From NCBI RefSeq assembly GCF_002120225.1, contig NZ_LAPZ01000003.1, positions 124,001-188,000 on the forward strand: DNA of 64,000 nt, read 5' to 3'. The translations under genes and the position numbers were made by a program. The first letter of the stretch is position 1. Each line of letters opens with the position of its first letter. Of this stretch, positions 1 through 8,171 are shown piece by piece. Origin of the DNA: Tenacibaculum holothuriorum (lineage in GTDB: Bacteria > Bacteroidota > Bacteroidia > Flavobacteriales > Flavobacteriaceae). Below the pieces are notes generated by a model. The model searched no databases and was not told the DNA's origin. It worked only from the letters and a program-made list of their open reading frames with translations.

Positions 1-621
1 AATTCTAAATTTAGCGCGCCTCACTTCTATTTAAATATAGAAGTAGATATGGACAATGCAATGGCTTCTCGTAAAATGATTAATGCTATTCCAGATACAA
101 AAGTATCGTTTAACGATATGGTTGTGAAAGCATGTGCTATGGCATTAAGAAAACATCCACAAGTAAATACTTCATGGACAGATGAAACGACAAAATATCA
201 TAAGCATATTCATGTTGGTGTAGCTGTTGCTGTAGATGAAGGTTTAGTGGTTCCTGTTGTTAAACATACAGATGCTTTAACTTTAACTCAAATTGGAGCT
301 TCGGTAAAAGATTTAGCAGGTAAAGCTAGAAATAAAAAAATTACTCCTGCAGAAATGCAAGGAAGTACATTTACAGTTTCTAACTTAGGTATGTTTGGTA
401 TTGAAAGTTTTACTTCAATTATCAATCAACCAAACTCTGCGATTTTATCTGTTGGAGCAATTGTTGAAAAACCAGTTGTTAAAAACGGACAAATTGTTGT
501 TGGTAACACTATGAAATTAACCTTAGCTTGCGATCACAGAACTGTTGATGGCGCTGTAGGAGCTCAGTTTTTACAAACGTTAAAAATATATTTAGAAAAC
601 CCAGTAACTATGCTGGCTTAA
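1..621 (+). CDS. Pyruvate dehydrogenase E2 (dihydrolipoamide acetyltransferase), 3' end only
   Basis: The open frame runs in from the left edge, so only the C-terminal acyltransferase domain is present and the lipoyl and E1/E3-binding domains lie outside. It transfers the acetyl group from lipoyl-lysine to CoA in the pyruvate dehydrogenase core. The sequence shows the family signature near the C-terminus: the active-site DHRTVDG motif preceded by LAC, and the SNLGMFGIESF loop. The E2p-like form of these motifs suggests pyruvate rather than 2-oxoglutarate or branched-chain substrates. The apparent ATG at 49 is internal because homologous sequence (SAPHFYLNIEVD) precedes it. A strong terminator follows 26 bases after the stop. 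Confidence 0.93.
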   Translation, partial: NSKFSAPHFYLNIEVDMDNAMASRKMINAIPDTKVSFNDMVVKACAMALRKHPQVNTSWTDETTKYHKHIHVGVAVAVDEGLVVPVVKHTDALTLTQIGASVKDLAGKARNKKITPAEMQGSTFTVSNLGMFGIESFTSIINQPNSAILSVGAIVEKPVVKNGQIVVGNTMKLTLACDHRTVDGAVGAQFLQTLKIYLENPVTMLA

Positions 622-646
622 GCTAAATTTAACATATAATATTGAA

Positions 647-678
647 AAACTCGAAACATAAAGTTTCGAGTTTTTTTT
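647..678 (+). terminator. Rho-independent terminator after E2 gene
   Basis: A perfect 11-bp stem (AAACTCGAAAC / GTTTCGAGTTT) with a 5-base loop is followed by a run of eight T. It ends the pyruvate dehydrogenase transcript before the lipoprotein gene at 741. Confidence 0.9.
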
Positions 679-740
679 ATTTCATAACTGTAATGTTTTG
701 TTTTTGTATCGACCAAACTCACAATACAAAAAATACTTAG

Positions 741-1427
741 ATGAAACATTTTAAACTATTATTCTTATTCTTAATAATACTTCAAAGTTGTGTTGAGAAT
801 GATATTGTTGATGATCGAGTTGACGAAAAATTAACTATCAATAACCCGATAGAGAAAATCACTTTAAACACTACTTATCAATATACCACAAAATATACTA
901 ATAATGTCGGACAGACATCAACTCCTACGATAAGCTGGTCTAGCTCAGAATCTTCTATTATATCAGTAAGTAACAATGGTTTAATTACTGCTTTAGCAGA
1001 AGGAAACGCTATTATTACTGCATCTACTACAACTGAAGATGGAAAAACTATTACAACCAACAATACTGTACTTGTTACAACAGAAAATATAGACAACAAT
1101 GGTCCTAAAGAAAAATCAGGAACTCTTTCTGGAAGCTATTCTTTAAGAGGTACATTTACTTTAAAAGAAATCCCTAATTCTAACGATTTAGAACTAAGCA
1201 TTAATGCAGATTATAATCTATCTAGCGGTGTTCCTGGACCTTATTTGTATCTATCAAACAATCCAAATACTGTTATTGGAAACGGATCTAAAGAAATTAG
1301 TCGTGTTACTACTTTTAGCGGAACACATGCATACATTATAAAAGACACAAAAATTGGTGATTTTAAATATGTTTTCTATTGGTGTAAACCGTTTGGGGTA
1401 AAAATTGGAATTGGAGAAATTAAATAA
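741..1427 (+). CDS. Lipoprotein with BIG2-like and DM13-like domains
   Basis: A 228-residue lipoprotein. The N-terminus is a short signal peptide ending in a lipobox (LILQSC, Cys17). Residues about 30-112 look like a bacterial Ig-like BIG2 domain (WSSSESSIISVSNNGLITAL, then GNAIITAS). Residues about 125-228 look like a DM13 domain, with a terminal Y-x-W-C-K-P-F-G-V segment that matches the conserved Cys region of that family. DM13 domains are proposed to act in electron transfer or redox reactions outside the cytoplasm; that role is inferred here. The next gene, a barrel protein, starts 16 bases downstream, so the two are probably one transcript. Confidence is high for a lipoprotein and moderate for the DM13 assignment. 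Confidence 0.75.
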   Translation: MKHFKLLFLFLIILQSCVENDIVDDRVDEKLTINNPIEKITLNTTYQYTTKYTNNVGQTSTPTISWSSSESSIISVSNNGLITALAEGNAIITASTTTEDGKTITTNNTVLVTTENIDNNGPKEKSGTLSGSYSLRGTFTLKEIPNSNDLELSINADYNLSSGVPGPYLYLSNNPNTVIGNGSKEISRVTTFSGTHAYIIKDTKIGDFKYVFYWCKPFGVKIGIGEIK

Positions 1428-1443
1428 ATCAAGAATTAGCTAC

Positions 1444-2304
1444 ATGAAAAAATATATTTTATCAATCTTAGTAATAGCGTTTAGTTCAAGTACACTATTC
1501 GCACAATGGACTAAAGGAAAAGGAAAAGGGTATTACAAATTATCTGCTTGGTACCTTGAATCTGATAAACATTATGAAACTGATGGTACTATAAGAGATA
1601 ATGTTAACAGAAAACAATTTAATGTAAATGTATATGCTGAATATGGTGTTACTAACAATCTAGACATCATTGGATATATTCCTTTTTTTGCAAGAGTCGC
1701 TCAAGATAATCAAGTATCGGGTACTACCGGTGCTGTATTACAAAAAGGAGAAGGTCTAAGCTCTATTGGAGATATCGATTTGGGGGTTCGTTATGGTATT
1801 TTTAAAAAAGGAAAATGGGCTATGGACGCTAAACTATTACTTGGCTTACCTACAGGGAATAACAAAGGAGGAAGCGATGGCAGCTATCAAACTGGTGATG
1901 GTGAATTCAATCAATTTCTATCTACATCGTTAGGATATTCTACCAACTTTGGAGATTTACCATTCTATGCAAAATCATATGTTGGTTTTAACAACAGAAC
2001 CAAAGGTTTTTCAGATGAATTTAGAGGTGGTGTAGAAGCTGGAATTAATCTATTCAATAATAAATTATGGATTATAAGTAGATTAAATATTTTAAAATCG
2101 TTTAAAAACGGCACCTTAAATGCTGCAAATGCAAATGGTAGTATTTTTGCGAACAATATAGAGTTTACTAGCTTCGGGTTTGAAGCTGCCTACTATATAA
2201 CTAATAAACTTGGAGTTTCAGCAAGTTTTGATTCTGCTTTTTCTGGTAGAGTTATCGCTGCTAATCCGTCCTTTTCTGGAGGTATATTTTTAGATATAAA
2301 ATAA
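1444..2304 (+). CDS. Outer-membrane beta-barrel protein (transporter/meta-pathway-like)
   Basis: About 286 residues from the ATG at 1444. This start is preferred to the in-frame ATG at 1405, because 1405 lies inside the preceding gene and would put 13 extra residues in front of a clear signal peptide (MKKYILSILVIAFSSSTLFAQ, shown here in description only to its cleavage after LFAQ). The mature part is rich in alternating hydrophobic and polar residues with Gly/Asn turns (SAWYLESDKHY, NNLDIIGYIPFF, TSLGYSTNFG, AKSYVGFNN). It resembles the beta-barrel family annotated as MetA-pathway-of-phenol or putative transporter proteins, which allow small molecules through the outer membrane. The substrate is unknown. 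It probably works with the DM13 lipoprotein. Confidence 0.75.
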   Translation: MKKYILSILVIAFSSSTLFAQWTKGKGKGYYKLSAWYLESDKHYETDGTIRDNVNRKQFNVNVYAEYGVTNNLDIIGYIPFFARVAQDNQVSGTTGAVLQKGEGLSSIGDIDLGVRYGIFKKGKWAMDAKLLLGLPTGNNKGGSDGSYQTGDGEFNQFLSTSLGYSTNFGDLPFYAKSYVGFNNRTKGFSDEFRGGVEAGINLFNNKLWIISRLNILKSFKNGTLNAANANGSIFANNIEFTSFGFEAAYYITNKLGVSASFDSAFSGRVIAANPSFSGGIFLDIK

Positions 2305-2310
2305 TAAAGA

Positions 2311-2336
2311 AGAGAACTTTTAAAGTTCTCTTTTTT
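2311..2336. terminator. Terminator between convergent barrel and DinB-like genes
   Basis: AGAGAAC (2311-2317) pairs with GTTCTCT (2325-2331) around a self-complementary TTTTAAA, followed by a T-run. It sits 6 bases after the barrel stop and overlaps the end of the convergent gene at 2335. Confidence 0.8.
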
Positions 2337-2877
2337 ATTTTAAAGCTTTTTTAGCTTGTTGAATATGCCTTTCATTATGATAAATTACAAATCGTAAAGT
2401 ATCGCCTAATCTAAATTTCAATAGCGGCAATGTTATTGCTGTTTTCGTTTTAGTTAAATCAATTTCTTTTGATTTTTCTAACAATTCTACCAACTCTTTC
2501 TGTAGTTTTATAAACTTATTTAAAACGGTAGCTGCATCCAATTCTGAATAAATAGGATTTTTACTTTTAAAAGTATTCATGGTATCCATATCTTTTTTAG
2601 GTAACATGCTTACAGCAGACTTATTTCCTAAATAACCTGATTTAAAAACGGTAGATTTAAAATACTTAGAATTATCAATTCTTTTTCTAATCTCTTTATT
2701 ATAAAATTGTGCATATAAGTTTAAATGTTCTAAACATTCAATAGCCGACCACGATTTTTCATTCTTCTTTTTCAACAACTCAGTTTCATTAAATCCTTTT
2801 AATTTTTCAGCATATTGAATATGAGAATTTACATAAGTGGTAAGCTCGTTAATTAGTTCATCTGTCTTAAAAACCAT
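2335..2877 (-). CDS. DinB superfamily protein
   Basis: A 180-residue four-helix-bundle protein of the DinB/YfiT superfamily. It carries the typical spaced histidines of the metal site: EHLN near residue 50 and YHNERHIQQ near residue 167. Family members bind a divalent metal, and some are thiol- (bacillithiol-) dependent transferases or damage-inducible proteins. The actual substrate cannot be told from sequence. The start (ATG at 2877) follows an AT-rich 52-base gap from the Crp/Fnr gene, so it may be co-transcribed with 3466-4530 and 2930-3466. Confidence 0.8.
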   Translation of the reverse strand: MVFKTDELINELTTYVNSHIQYAEKLKGFNETELLKKKNEKSWSAIECLEHLNLYAQFYNKEIRKRIDNSKYFKSTVFKSGYLGNKSAVSMLPKKDMDTMNTFKSKNPIYSELDAATVLNKFIKLQKELVELLEKSKEIDLTKTKTAITLPLLKFRLGDTLRFVIYHNERHIQQAKKALK

Positions 2878-2929
2878 ATCATTAATTTTTATTCAAATTT
2901 GAATATTTTTGTTTTACTAATTCTTGAGG

Positions 2930-3466
2930 CTAATCAAGAGTTTTTAAAATTCTAGATAAGGTTTCGGGTGTCATTCTTAAATAAGATGCAATATATTTTA
3001 ACGGAATTTCTTGAAATACTTGCGGACTTCTTTTTAAAACTCGTTCAAATCTTTTTTGTGGAGAATAGGTAATTAAATCAATTTCTCTTTCTATTTGTTG
3101 ATACACAAAACTTTGTAATAATTGCTCCCAAACAGCTTTATTCTCTTCTGAAGATTGCATCACTTCATTAAAACGAGCCTTAGAAATCATTTTTAACTTA
3201 CATTTTTTTAATGCTTGAATATAAAATTCGGTTGGTTTTTCGGTAAGAAAACAATCTAAGGCAGTTATTATTGAATTTTTATATCCAAATCGAATAGTGT
3301 GTTCTTCCTCTTCATCATCAATAAAAACTCGTAAACTGCCCTCTTCTACCAAAAATAAATTAGTGTTTTTAGTCTGTTTAGTTACTAGATATTCATTTCT
3401 TTTTAAAACGATTTCTTCTTCCCAATAAGGTTCTAAAATCAATAAAAGTTTTTGATAAAAATCCAT
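2930..3466 (-). CDS. Crp/Fnr family transcriptional regulator
   Basis: A 178-residue regulator with an N-terminal cyclic-nucleotide-binding-type jelly roll (residues about 5-115, FLVEEGSLRVF core) and a C-terminal winged helix ending in LKYIASYLRMTPETLSRILKTLD, the form typical of the Bacteroidota Crp/Fnr group. No Fnr cysteine cluster and no clear cAMP arginine signature is seen, so the ligand is unknown. Its ATG overlaps the stop of the upstream radical SAM gene by one base (TAATG), which indicates translational coupling. Confidence 0.9.
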   Translation of the reverse strand: MDFYQKLLLILEPYWEEEIVLKRNEYLVTKQTKNTNLFLVEEGSLRVFIDDEEEEHTIRFGYKNSIITALDCFLTEKPTEFYIQALKKCKLKMISKARFNEVMQSSEENKAVWEQLLQSFVYQQIEREIDLITYSPQKRFERVLKRSPQVFQEIPLKYIASYLRMTPETLSRILKTLD

Positions 3467-4530
3467 TAAAATAATGACATTTGATTGGTTTGATGTTTAT
3501 CAAATTTAGTAAAATCTAACGGAGGAAAATGCTTCTCTTTTAAATACAGATTTCTGGCAATGGTAAATTGTGTTTTAATTTGTTCAGCAATTTTGCCCTC
3601 ACCTCGCATTCTACTTCCGTAACGGGAATCGTTTAATGTTTCATTATGACAATCTTTTATTTGATGTAAAATCTTATCCGCTCTATCAGGATATGTTTTT
3701 CGAACCCAATTTGTGAAAATTTCACCTATCGCTCCGTTTAATCGTACAATTGTATAGCCTACGGAAAGAGTTCCTAATTCACTTACTTTTTTCACTAACG
3801 GAATTATTTCATGACTATTAATTGACGGAATTATCGGCGCCATCATTACATTCACAGGTATTCCGTTTTCTGATAAAATCCGTACAGTTTCTAGCCTTTT
3901 TTTAATCGTTGTTGTTCTGGGTTCTACCACTCGCCTAGTTTCTTCTGACAGTGATGTAATAGACACACTTACTCTCACTAAATTCATTGAAGCCATTTCT
4001 TTAAGAATGTCTAAATCGCGAAGTATTAATGAGTTTTTGGTAATCATGCTTACTGGATGTTTCAACTTCAATAAAACTTCTAACATTTTTCGCGTAATTT
4101 CTAGCTTCTTTTCTATAGGTTGATAACAATCTGTATTACCTGAAAACATAATATTCTGCGCTTCCCAATTTCTACTTCTCAGCTTTTTCTCTAACAACTC
4201 TGGGGCATTGGCTTTATACAGAATCTTCCTTTCAAAGTCTAATCCTGCTGAATATCCCCAATATTCGTGCGTATTACGAGCGTAACAATAAATACAACCG
4301 TGCTCACAACCTTGATACGGATTCATTGAATAGGTAAAACCGATATCTGGACTCGTAACCTTGTTTAAGATTGTCTTCGGAAAAATTTCTAAAAAGGATG
4401 TTTTGTTATTGTCTGCCGATTCGTTTTCGAGCTCACAGTAATTTAAAAAATCGTTTAATACTTCTTTTTGATGCTGTAAAAATTTGTTGTGCGTATTGTG
4501 TTGTGCACCACGTCCTTTAAGGTAGTCCAT
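3466..4530 (-). CDS. PA0069-family radical SAM protein
   Basis: A 354-residue protein of the family related to spore photoproduct lyase (Rv2578c/PA0069 type). The radical SAM motif C-x3-C-x2-C is in GCEHGCIYCYARNTHEYWGY near residue 75, and further hallmarks are NIMFSGNTDCYQPIE and ITKNSLILRDLD. It should bind a 4Fe-4S cluster and cleave S-adenosylmethionine; the substrate is not established for this family. It is translationally coupled to the Crp/Fnr gene downstream, an arrangement that suggests a shared physiological signal. Confidence 0.88.
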   Translation of the reverse strand: MDYLKGRGAQHNTHNKFLQHQKEVLNDFLNYCELENESADNNKTSFLEIFPKTILNKVTSPDIGFTYSMNPYQGCEHGCIYCYARNTHEYWGYSAGLDFERKILYKANAPELLEKKLRSRNWEAQNIMFSGNTDCYQPIEKKLEITRKMLEVLLKLKHPVSMITKNSLILRDLDILKEMASMNLVRVSVSITSLSEETRRVVEPRTTTIKKRLETVRILSENGIPVNVMMAPIIPSINSHEIIPLVKKVSELGTLSVGYTIVRLNGAIGEIFTNWVRKTYPDRADKILHQIKDCHNETLNDSRYGSRMRGEGKIAEQIKTQFTIARNLYLKEKHFPPLDFTKFDKHQTNQMSLF

Positions 4531-4578
4531 AATTAAATCTCAATAAAATGTTACTAAAATGTCTTTAGAATGATTTTA

Positions 4579-4646
4579 TCGAGAACACGTTAGAAAAAAC
4601 TTCTCGATACTATTTCGACAGAAAATCGAAATCACTCGAAGTGACT
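4579..4646. repeat. Composite intergenic palindromic repeat
   Basis: Within the 235-base gap between 4531 and 4765 lie nested inverted repeats: ATCGAGAA (4579-4586) with TTCTCGAT (4601-4608), TTTCGA with TCGAAA (4613-4618 and 4626-4631), and CACTTCGAGTG-like dyad CACTCGAAGTG (4633-4643). The TTCTCGATAC segment recurs at 22227-22236. The make-up resembles the short interspersed repeats scattered between flavobacterial genes; the rest of the gap shows nothing but a terminator. Confidence 0.55.
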
Positions 4647-4704
4647 GTATAAAATTACAGGAAAAAGAAATTGGCAAATGTTAAAGAGTATAAATTTTAT
4701 GAAC

Positions 4705-4738
4705 AAAAAAAACAGGAATAAAAAATTACTCCTGTTTT
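4705..4738 (-). terminator. Terminator after the 4766-5839 gene
   Basis: On the minus strand AAAACAGGA pairs with TCCTGTTTT (4709-4717 with 4730-4738) and is followed by a T-run (4710 downward). Confidence 0.85.
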
Positions 4739-4765
4739 AATTTATAAGATTATGTGAACTTCTTT

Positions 4766-5839
4766 CTATTCAGCTACAAATAACTTCTCTATATCTTTTC
4801 TCTTAAAAGATCTATAATTTAATGGTGATGGAGCATTTCTGAAAGAGATAATTTTTCCTTTAGATGGATTAAATACAACTTTATGATCCATTGTAAGTGC
4901 AGAAACAAATCCTACTGGTCCAAAACTAGATTTAGCTTTAACATACTTTTTAATTAAAGGAAAACCAATATATACGTCCTCCTTATTTATAATTGCATCA
5001 GCAATACGCTTAGCAGAAACTAGCTCTACTCTATCTTTGTATTTCTCAAATTGCTTATATAATTTACTTCCAGAAATTGCTGATTGGATTAAAAGTTTCT
5101 TCCCTACCAACTCTTTTTTATTCTTATCAGATTGATTTTCTGCATATTTGTGAAAACTTATCTTCTCTCCTGTTTTTAATGCTTCTTCTATAATATTTTG
5201 AGCTAATATTAAAGTTACAATAATATTTTCTTTACTTAATACTTTTGCTTTTCCTTCCTTTTCGAATTCTAATTCCTCAATTAACTTTTTTTGATTTTTA
5301 TTTTTAAAATTCGTCTTAGGATAATTAAAATTTGTATTAACTAAATGATTTCTATAAGTTGCTTTTGTTCTCTTCTTCTCAGATTTCCCATAGGTCATTA
5401 AGTTAAAACTCATTGTATAATACATATTATACCCGCTAACACTTACTTCATCTGGTGTAAGATTTAAGACTGCAAACTCTGTAGACTTTTCTTTTCTTAA
5501 CTTTTCTATTTCTTCTTTAGTTAGGTACGTTATATTTTGAGCATCATTTAACTTCCAATACTCTGGTACTACTTCTTTTACCGTCGTATTAAAATACTTA
5601 ATATTGTATATTAGATCGTCTAATTCTTTTTGTAATTTCTTCTTCTTTTTTTCTTTTTTTGTTTTTGAAATCTTTTTCTTTAATTCTTCAATTGTTTCAT
5701 TTCCTTCTTCTGGCATAACAACCACAGCCAATGGTCTTGTTGTTAATTTTTTTAAGTCTTCAACTTTTCCTGTAAAACATTTTTGTGCATTTACATTTAA
5801 AATAGATGTAAATACTAAAAAGAGTAATATCTTTCTCAT
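4766..5839 (-). CDS. Secreted protein of unknown function
   Basis: A 357-residue protein I do not recognise. It has a clear signal peptide (MRKILLFLVFTSILNVNAQ) and a Cys right after the cleavage region (QKCF) that is not in a lipobox. A very lysine/glutamate-rich stretch at about residues 50-75 (KKKISKTKKEKKKKKLQKEL) is likely a charged helix or coiled coil. The rest is mixed alpha/beta, with an F-V-S-A-L-T-M-D-H-K segment near the C-terminus. It is probably periplasmic. It is transcribed alone, with its own terminator, downstream of aroC on the same strand. Confidence 0.7.
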   Translation of the reverse strand: MRKILLFLVFTSILNVNAQKCFTGKVEDLKKLTTRPLAVVVMPEEGNETIEELKKKISKTKKEKKKKKLQKELDDLIYNIKYFNTTVKEVVPEYWKLNDAQNITYLTKEEIEKLRKEKSTEFAVLNLTPDEVSVSGYNMYYTMSFNLMTYGKSEKKRTKATYRNHLVNTNFNYPKTNFKNKNQKKLIEELEFEKEGKAKVLSKENIIVTLILAQNIIEEALKTGEKISFHKYAENQSDKNKKELVGKKLLIQSAISGSKLYKQFEKYKDRVELVSAKRIADAIINKEDVYIGFPLIKKYVKAKSSFGPVGFVSALTMDHKVVFNPSKGKIISFRNAPSPLNYRSFKRKDIEKLFVAE

Positions 5840-5868
5840 TCTTAATTATTAAATTATTTTAGTTTTTA

Positions 5869-6930
5869 TTAAAATTTTCTCGCCCTGTCCAACAACCAAA
5901 AATCAGCTAAAACCAACGCAGTTAAGGCTTCAACAACAGGAACTGCTCTTGGTACAACACAAGGATCATGTCTTCCTTTTCCTTGTATTTCTGTAGCTTC
6001 TCCTTCAGAATTAATTGTAGATTGATTTTGCATAATAGTAGCTACAGGTTTAAAAGCTACTCTAAAGTAAATATCCATTCCATTAGAAATTCCTCCTTGA
6101 ATTCCTCCAGAAAGATTTGTTTGAGTAGTACCATCTTCATTAAAAATATCATTATGCTCAGAACCTTGCATTTTTGCACCACAAAACCCGCTTCCAAATT
6201 CAAAACCTTTTACAGCATTTATAGATAGCATTGCTTTTCCTAATTCAGCATGTAGTTTATCAAAAATTGGTTCTCCTAATCCAACAGGAACATTTTGTGC
6301 AACACAAGTAATAGTTCCTCCAATAGTATCTCCTGCTTTTCTTATTTCTTTGATTTTATCAATCATTTTTTCAGCAGAAACCTCATCAGGACAACGAACT
6401 ATATTACTTTCTGTTTTTGAAAAATCTAAATCTTGATATGGTTTATCAATAAAAATATCTCCTACCGAAGATGTAAATGCATTGATATTAATGTGCTTTA
6501 GTAATTGCTTAGCCAAAGCACCTGCAACTACCCAATTGGCAGTTTCTCTTGCTGATGTTCTTCCTCCTCCTCTATGATCTCTTATTCCATATTTTTTATC
6601 GTAGGTATAATCGGCATGAGAAGGTCTATATACATTCGTATTATGATTGTAATCTTTACTTTTTTGATTGGTATTTTTAATAACAAAACCAATAGAAGCA
6701 CCTGTAGTTTTTCCTTCAAAAATTCCAGATAAAAACTCAACTGTATCGGGTTCTTTACGTTGAGTTACAATCTTAGATTGTCCTGGTTTACGCCTGTCTA
6801 ATTCATATTGAATTGCTTCAAAATCGACTTCCATTCCAGCAGGAAAACCATCGATAACACCACCAATAGCTGTTCCGTGAGATTCACCAAATGTTGTAAG
6901 CTTTAAAATATTTCCGAAAGAATTAAACAT
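5869..6930 (-). CDS. aroC: Chorismate synthase
   Basis: A 353-residue enzyme of usual family length. It converts 5-enolpyruvylshikimate-3-phosphate to chorismate with reduced FMN, the last common step to aromatic amino acids, folate and menaquinone. Signatures seen: [19 protein letters not shown] at the N-terminus, [18 protein letters not shown] near residue 120, and [15 protein letters not shown] near the C-terminus. The menaquinone genes at 53-60 kb use its product. The start is the ATG at 6930, which gives the standard MFNSFGN N-terminus. Confidence 0.97.
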   Translation of the reverse strand: MFNSFGNILKLTTFGESHGTAIGGVIDGFPAGMEVDFEAIQYELDRRKPGQSKIVTQRKEPDTVEFLSGIFEGKTTGASIGFVIKNTNQKSKDYNHNTNVYRPSHADYTYDKKYGIRDHRGGGRTSARETANWVVAGALAKQLLKHININAFTSSVGDIFIDKPYQDLDFSKTESNIVRCPDEVSAEKMIDKIKEIRKAGDTIGGTITCVAQNVPVGLGEPIFDKLHAELGKAMLSINAVKGFEFGSGFCGAKMQGSEHNDIFNEDGTTQTNLSGGIQGGISNGMDIYFRVAFKPVATIMQNQSTINSEGEATEIQGKGRHDPCVVPRAVPVVEALTALVLADFWLLDRARKF

Positions 6931-6975
6931 AGTATCTTCTATTAAAAATGAAAGAAGCGAATTTAACAGATTACT

Positions 6976-7719
6976 TTAAAAAAACCATAGTTTAATTGCC
7001 ATAATTGTTACCATAATTCCTAGAAAAATCTTTACTAGATTATCTCCTTTATCTACCGACCATCTACTAGCAAACCACGCTCCTGTAGAATTACCTATAG
7101 CCAATATAAAACCATGATACCAACTAATTTTGTCATTGAACGCAAAAACTGCGACTGCGCCTATTGTATAAATAAAAGCTACTACCACTTTTACAGCATT
7201 CGATTTTACTAAAGATAAATTATTGATTGTTGATAAAGCTAATAATATAAATAAGCCTGTGCCTGCTTGAATAAAACCTCCGTAGATACCAATAAAGAAA
7301 AACACAACTATAGATATCCATAAATGCTTTCCTGTTAATTTCTCTTGAACAGATTTTAAAGATGTTCTCGGTTTTAAAACCATTAAAACAACTACCATAA
7401 CCATTACTACAGCTAGTATTTTATTAAAAGTTTCTCCTTTTATATCTACTGCTATTTGGGCTCCAACCAATGCTCCTATCAGTGCAGATAAACCTACCCA
7501 TATACTAAATGGGAAAGCTGATACTCCTTTACTTTTAAAACCTGCGGTAGAAAAAACATTTTGAATTAAAATAGCAATTCTATTTGTTCCGTTAGCAATA
7601 TTTGAAGGCAATCCTAAGAAAATTAACATCGGTAAAGTGAGTAAAGAACCTCCTCCTGCAATAGTATTTATAATTCCAGCTATAAATCCTACTCCAATCA
7701 ATAAAAAAATTTCAGTCAT
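6976..7719 (-). CDS. TSUP (TauE/SafE) family permease
   Basis: A 247-residue inner-membrane protein with about eight hydrophobic segments. The N-terminus GVGFIAGIINTIAGGGSLLTLP carries the GGGS signature of the family, repeated in degenerate form as GGFIQAGTG near residue 145. Members export sulfite, sulfoacetate or related anions; the substrate here is unknown. It lies just upstream of aroC on the same strand with a 45-base gap, which is probably coincidental co-transcription. Confidence 0.88.
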   Translation of the reverse strand: MTEIFLLIGVGFIAGIINTIAGGGSLLTLPMLIFLGLPSNIANGTNRIAILIQNVFSTAGFKSKGVSAFPFSIWVGLSALIGALVGAQIAVDIKGETFNKILAVVMVMVVVLMVLKPRTSLKSVQEKLTGKHLWISIVVFFFIGIYGGFIQAGTGLFILLALSTINNLSLVKSNAVKVVVAFIYTIGAVAVFAFNDKISWYHGFILAIGNSTGAWFASRWSVDKGDNLVKIFLGIMVTIMAIKLWFF

Positions 7720-7808
7720 ACTTTTTCTCTAAACTTATTGATTGTAAAAGTATTACAATTGATTTGAGTTTTCATCAAAAAAATTAATTAAAAAAAGTTC
7801 AAAAAAAC

Positions 7809-7840
7809 TTGTAGAGAACTAAAAAAAGGTCATATATTTG
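7809..7840 (+). promoter_or_regulatory. Bacteroidota-type promoter for tRNA-Ser
   Basis: TATATTTG at 7833-7840 fits the TAnnTTTG -7 box, with TTG at 7809-7811 as the -33 box and 21 bases between. It lies about 40 bases before the tRNA, on the right strand. Confidence 0.75.
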
Positions 7841-7878
7841 CACCCGCAATCAGCAATTACAACTGCTGAGACACTCAA

Positions 7879-7963
7879 GGAGAAATGGCAGAGTGGTCGA
7901 ATGCGGCGGTCTTGAAAACCGTTGTCTGTAACAGGACCGGGGGTTCGAATCCCTCTTTCTCCG
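7879..7963 (+). tRNA. tRNA-Ser (anticodon TGA)
   Basis: An 85-base cloverleaf. The acceptor stem GGAGAAA (7879-7885) pairs with TTTCTCC (7956-7962), and the discriminator is G. The anticodon loop CTTGAAA places TGA at 7913-7915, reading UCA and other UCN codons. The long variable arm (GTCTGTAACAGGAC region) is typical of serine tRNAs. The T loop GGTTCGAAT is intact. The 3' CCA is not encoded. Confidence 0.97.
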
Positions 7964-7967
7964 CAAC

Positions 7968-7997
7968 AATCCGAAGTTTAGGCTTCGGATTTTTTTT
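7968..7997 (+). terminator. Terminator after tRNA-Ser
   Basis: AATCCGAAG (7968-7976) pairs with CTTCGGATT (7983-7991) and is followed by a T-run. Confidence 0.88.
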
Positions 7998-8014
7998 AGG
8001 GGATTAAGTAAAGA

Positions 8015-8047
8015 AAACACTCAAATTATTGAGTGTTTCTTTTTTTA
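8015..8047 (+). terminator. Second hairpin with T-run downstream of tRNA
   Basis: AAACACTCAA (8015-8024) pairs with TTGAGTGTTT (8029-8038), followed by CTTTTTTTATT. It may be a backup terminator for the tRNA unit. Confidence 0.75.
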
Positions 8048-8113
8048 TTAAAGTTTTAGAATATTTTATACTACACTTTGACTAAATTCTTACTTCAAAC
8101 TATTACTTATTAA

Positions 8114-8149
8114 TAAAAAAGCCTGCATTGAAAAGTCAACACAGGCTTT
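8114..8149 (-). terminator. Terminator after the outer-membrane barrel gene
   Basis: On the minus strand AAAGCCTG (8142-8149) pairs with CAGGCTTT (8118-8125), with an inner pairing TGTTGA / TCAATG, and ends in a T-run. It lies 22 bases beyond the stop at 8172. Confidence 0.85.
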
Positions 8150-8171
8150 AAATAATTAAACACAATATAAT

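Noticed and set aside
49..51. ATG at 49 as the start of the E2 gene
   Set aside because: Homologous in-frame sequence continues to base 1, so this is an internal Met of a gene cut by the window edge.
878..1099. Minus-strand ORF of 73 residues inside the DM13 lipoprotein
   Set aside because: Lies opposite a gene with a clear signal peptide and domains; composition is a low-complexity hydrophobic shadow.
5604..5852. Plus-strand ORF of 82 residues, Phe/Ser rich
   Set aside because: Shadow of the Lys-rich stretch of the secreted protein on the other strand; the Phe runs mirror its Lys codons.
7720..8171. Further RNA gene or riboswitch beside tRNA-Ser
   Set aside because: Beyond the tRNA and the terminator hairpins, the gap is AT-rich with no recognisable aptamer.
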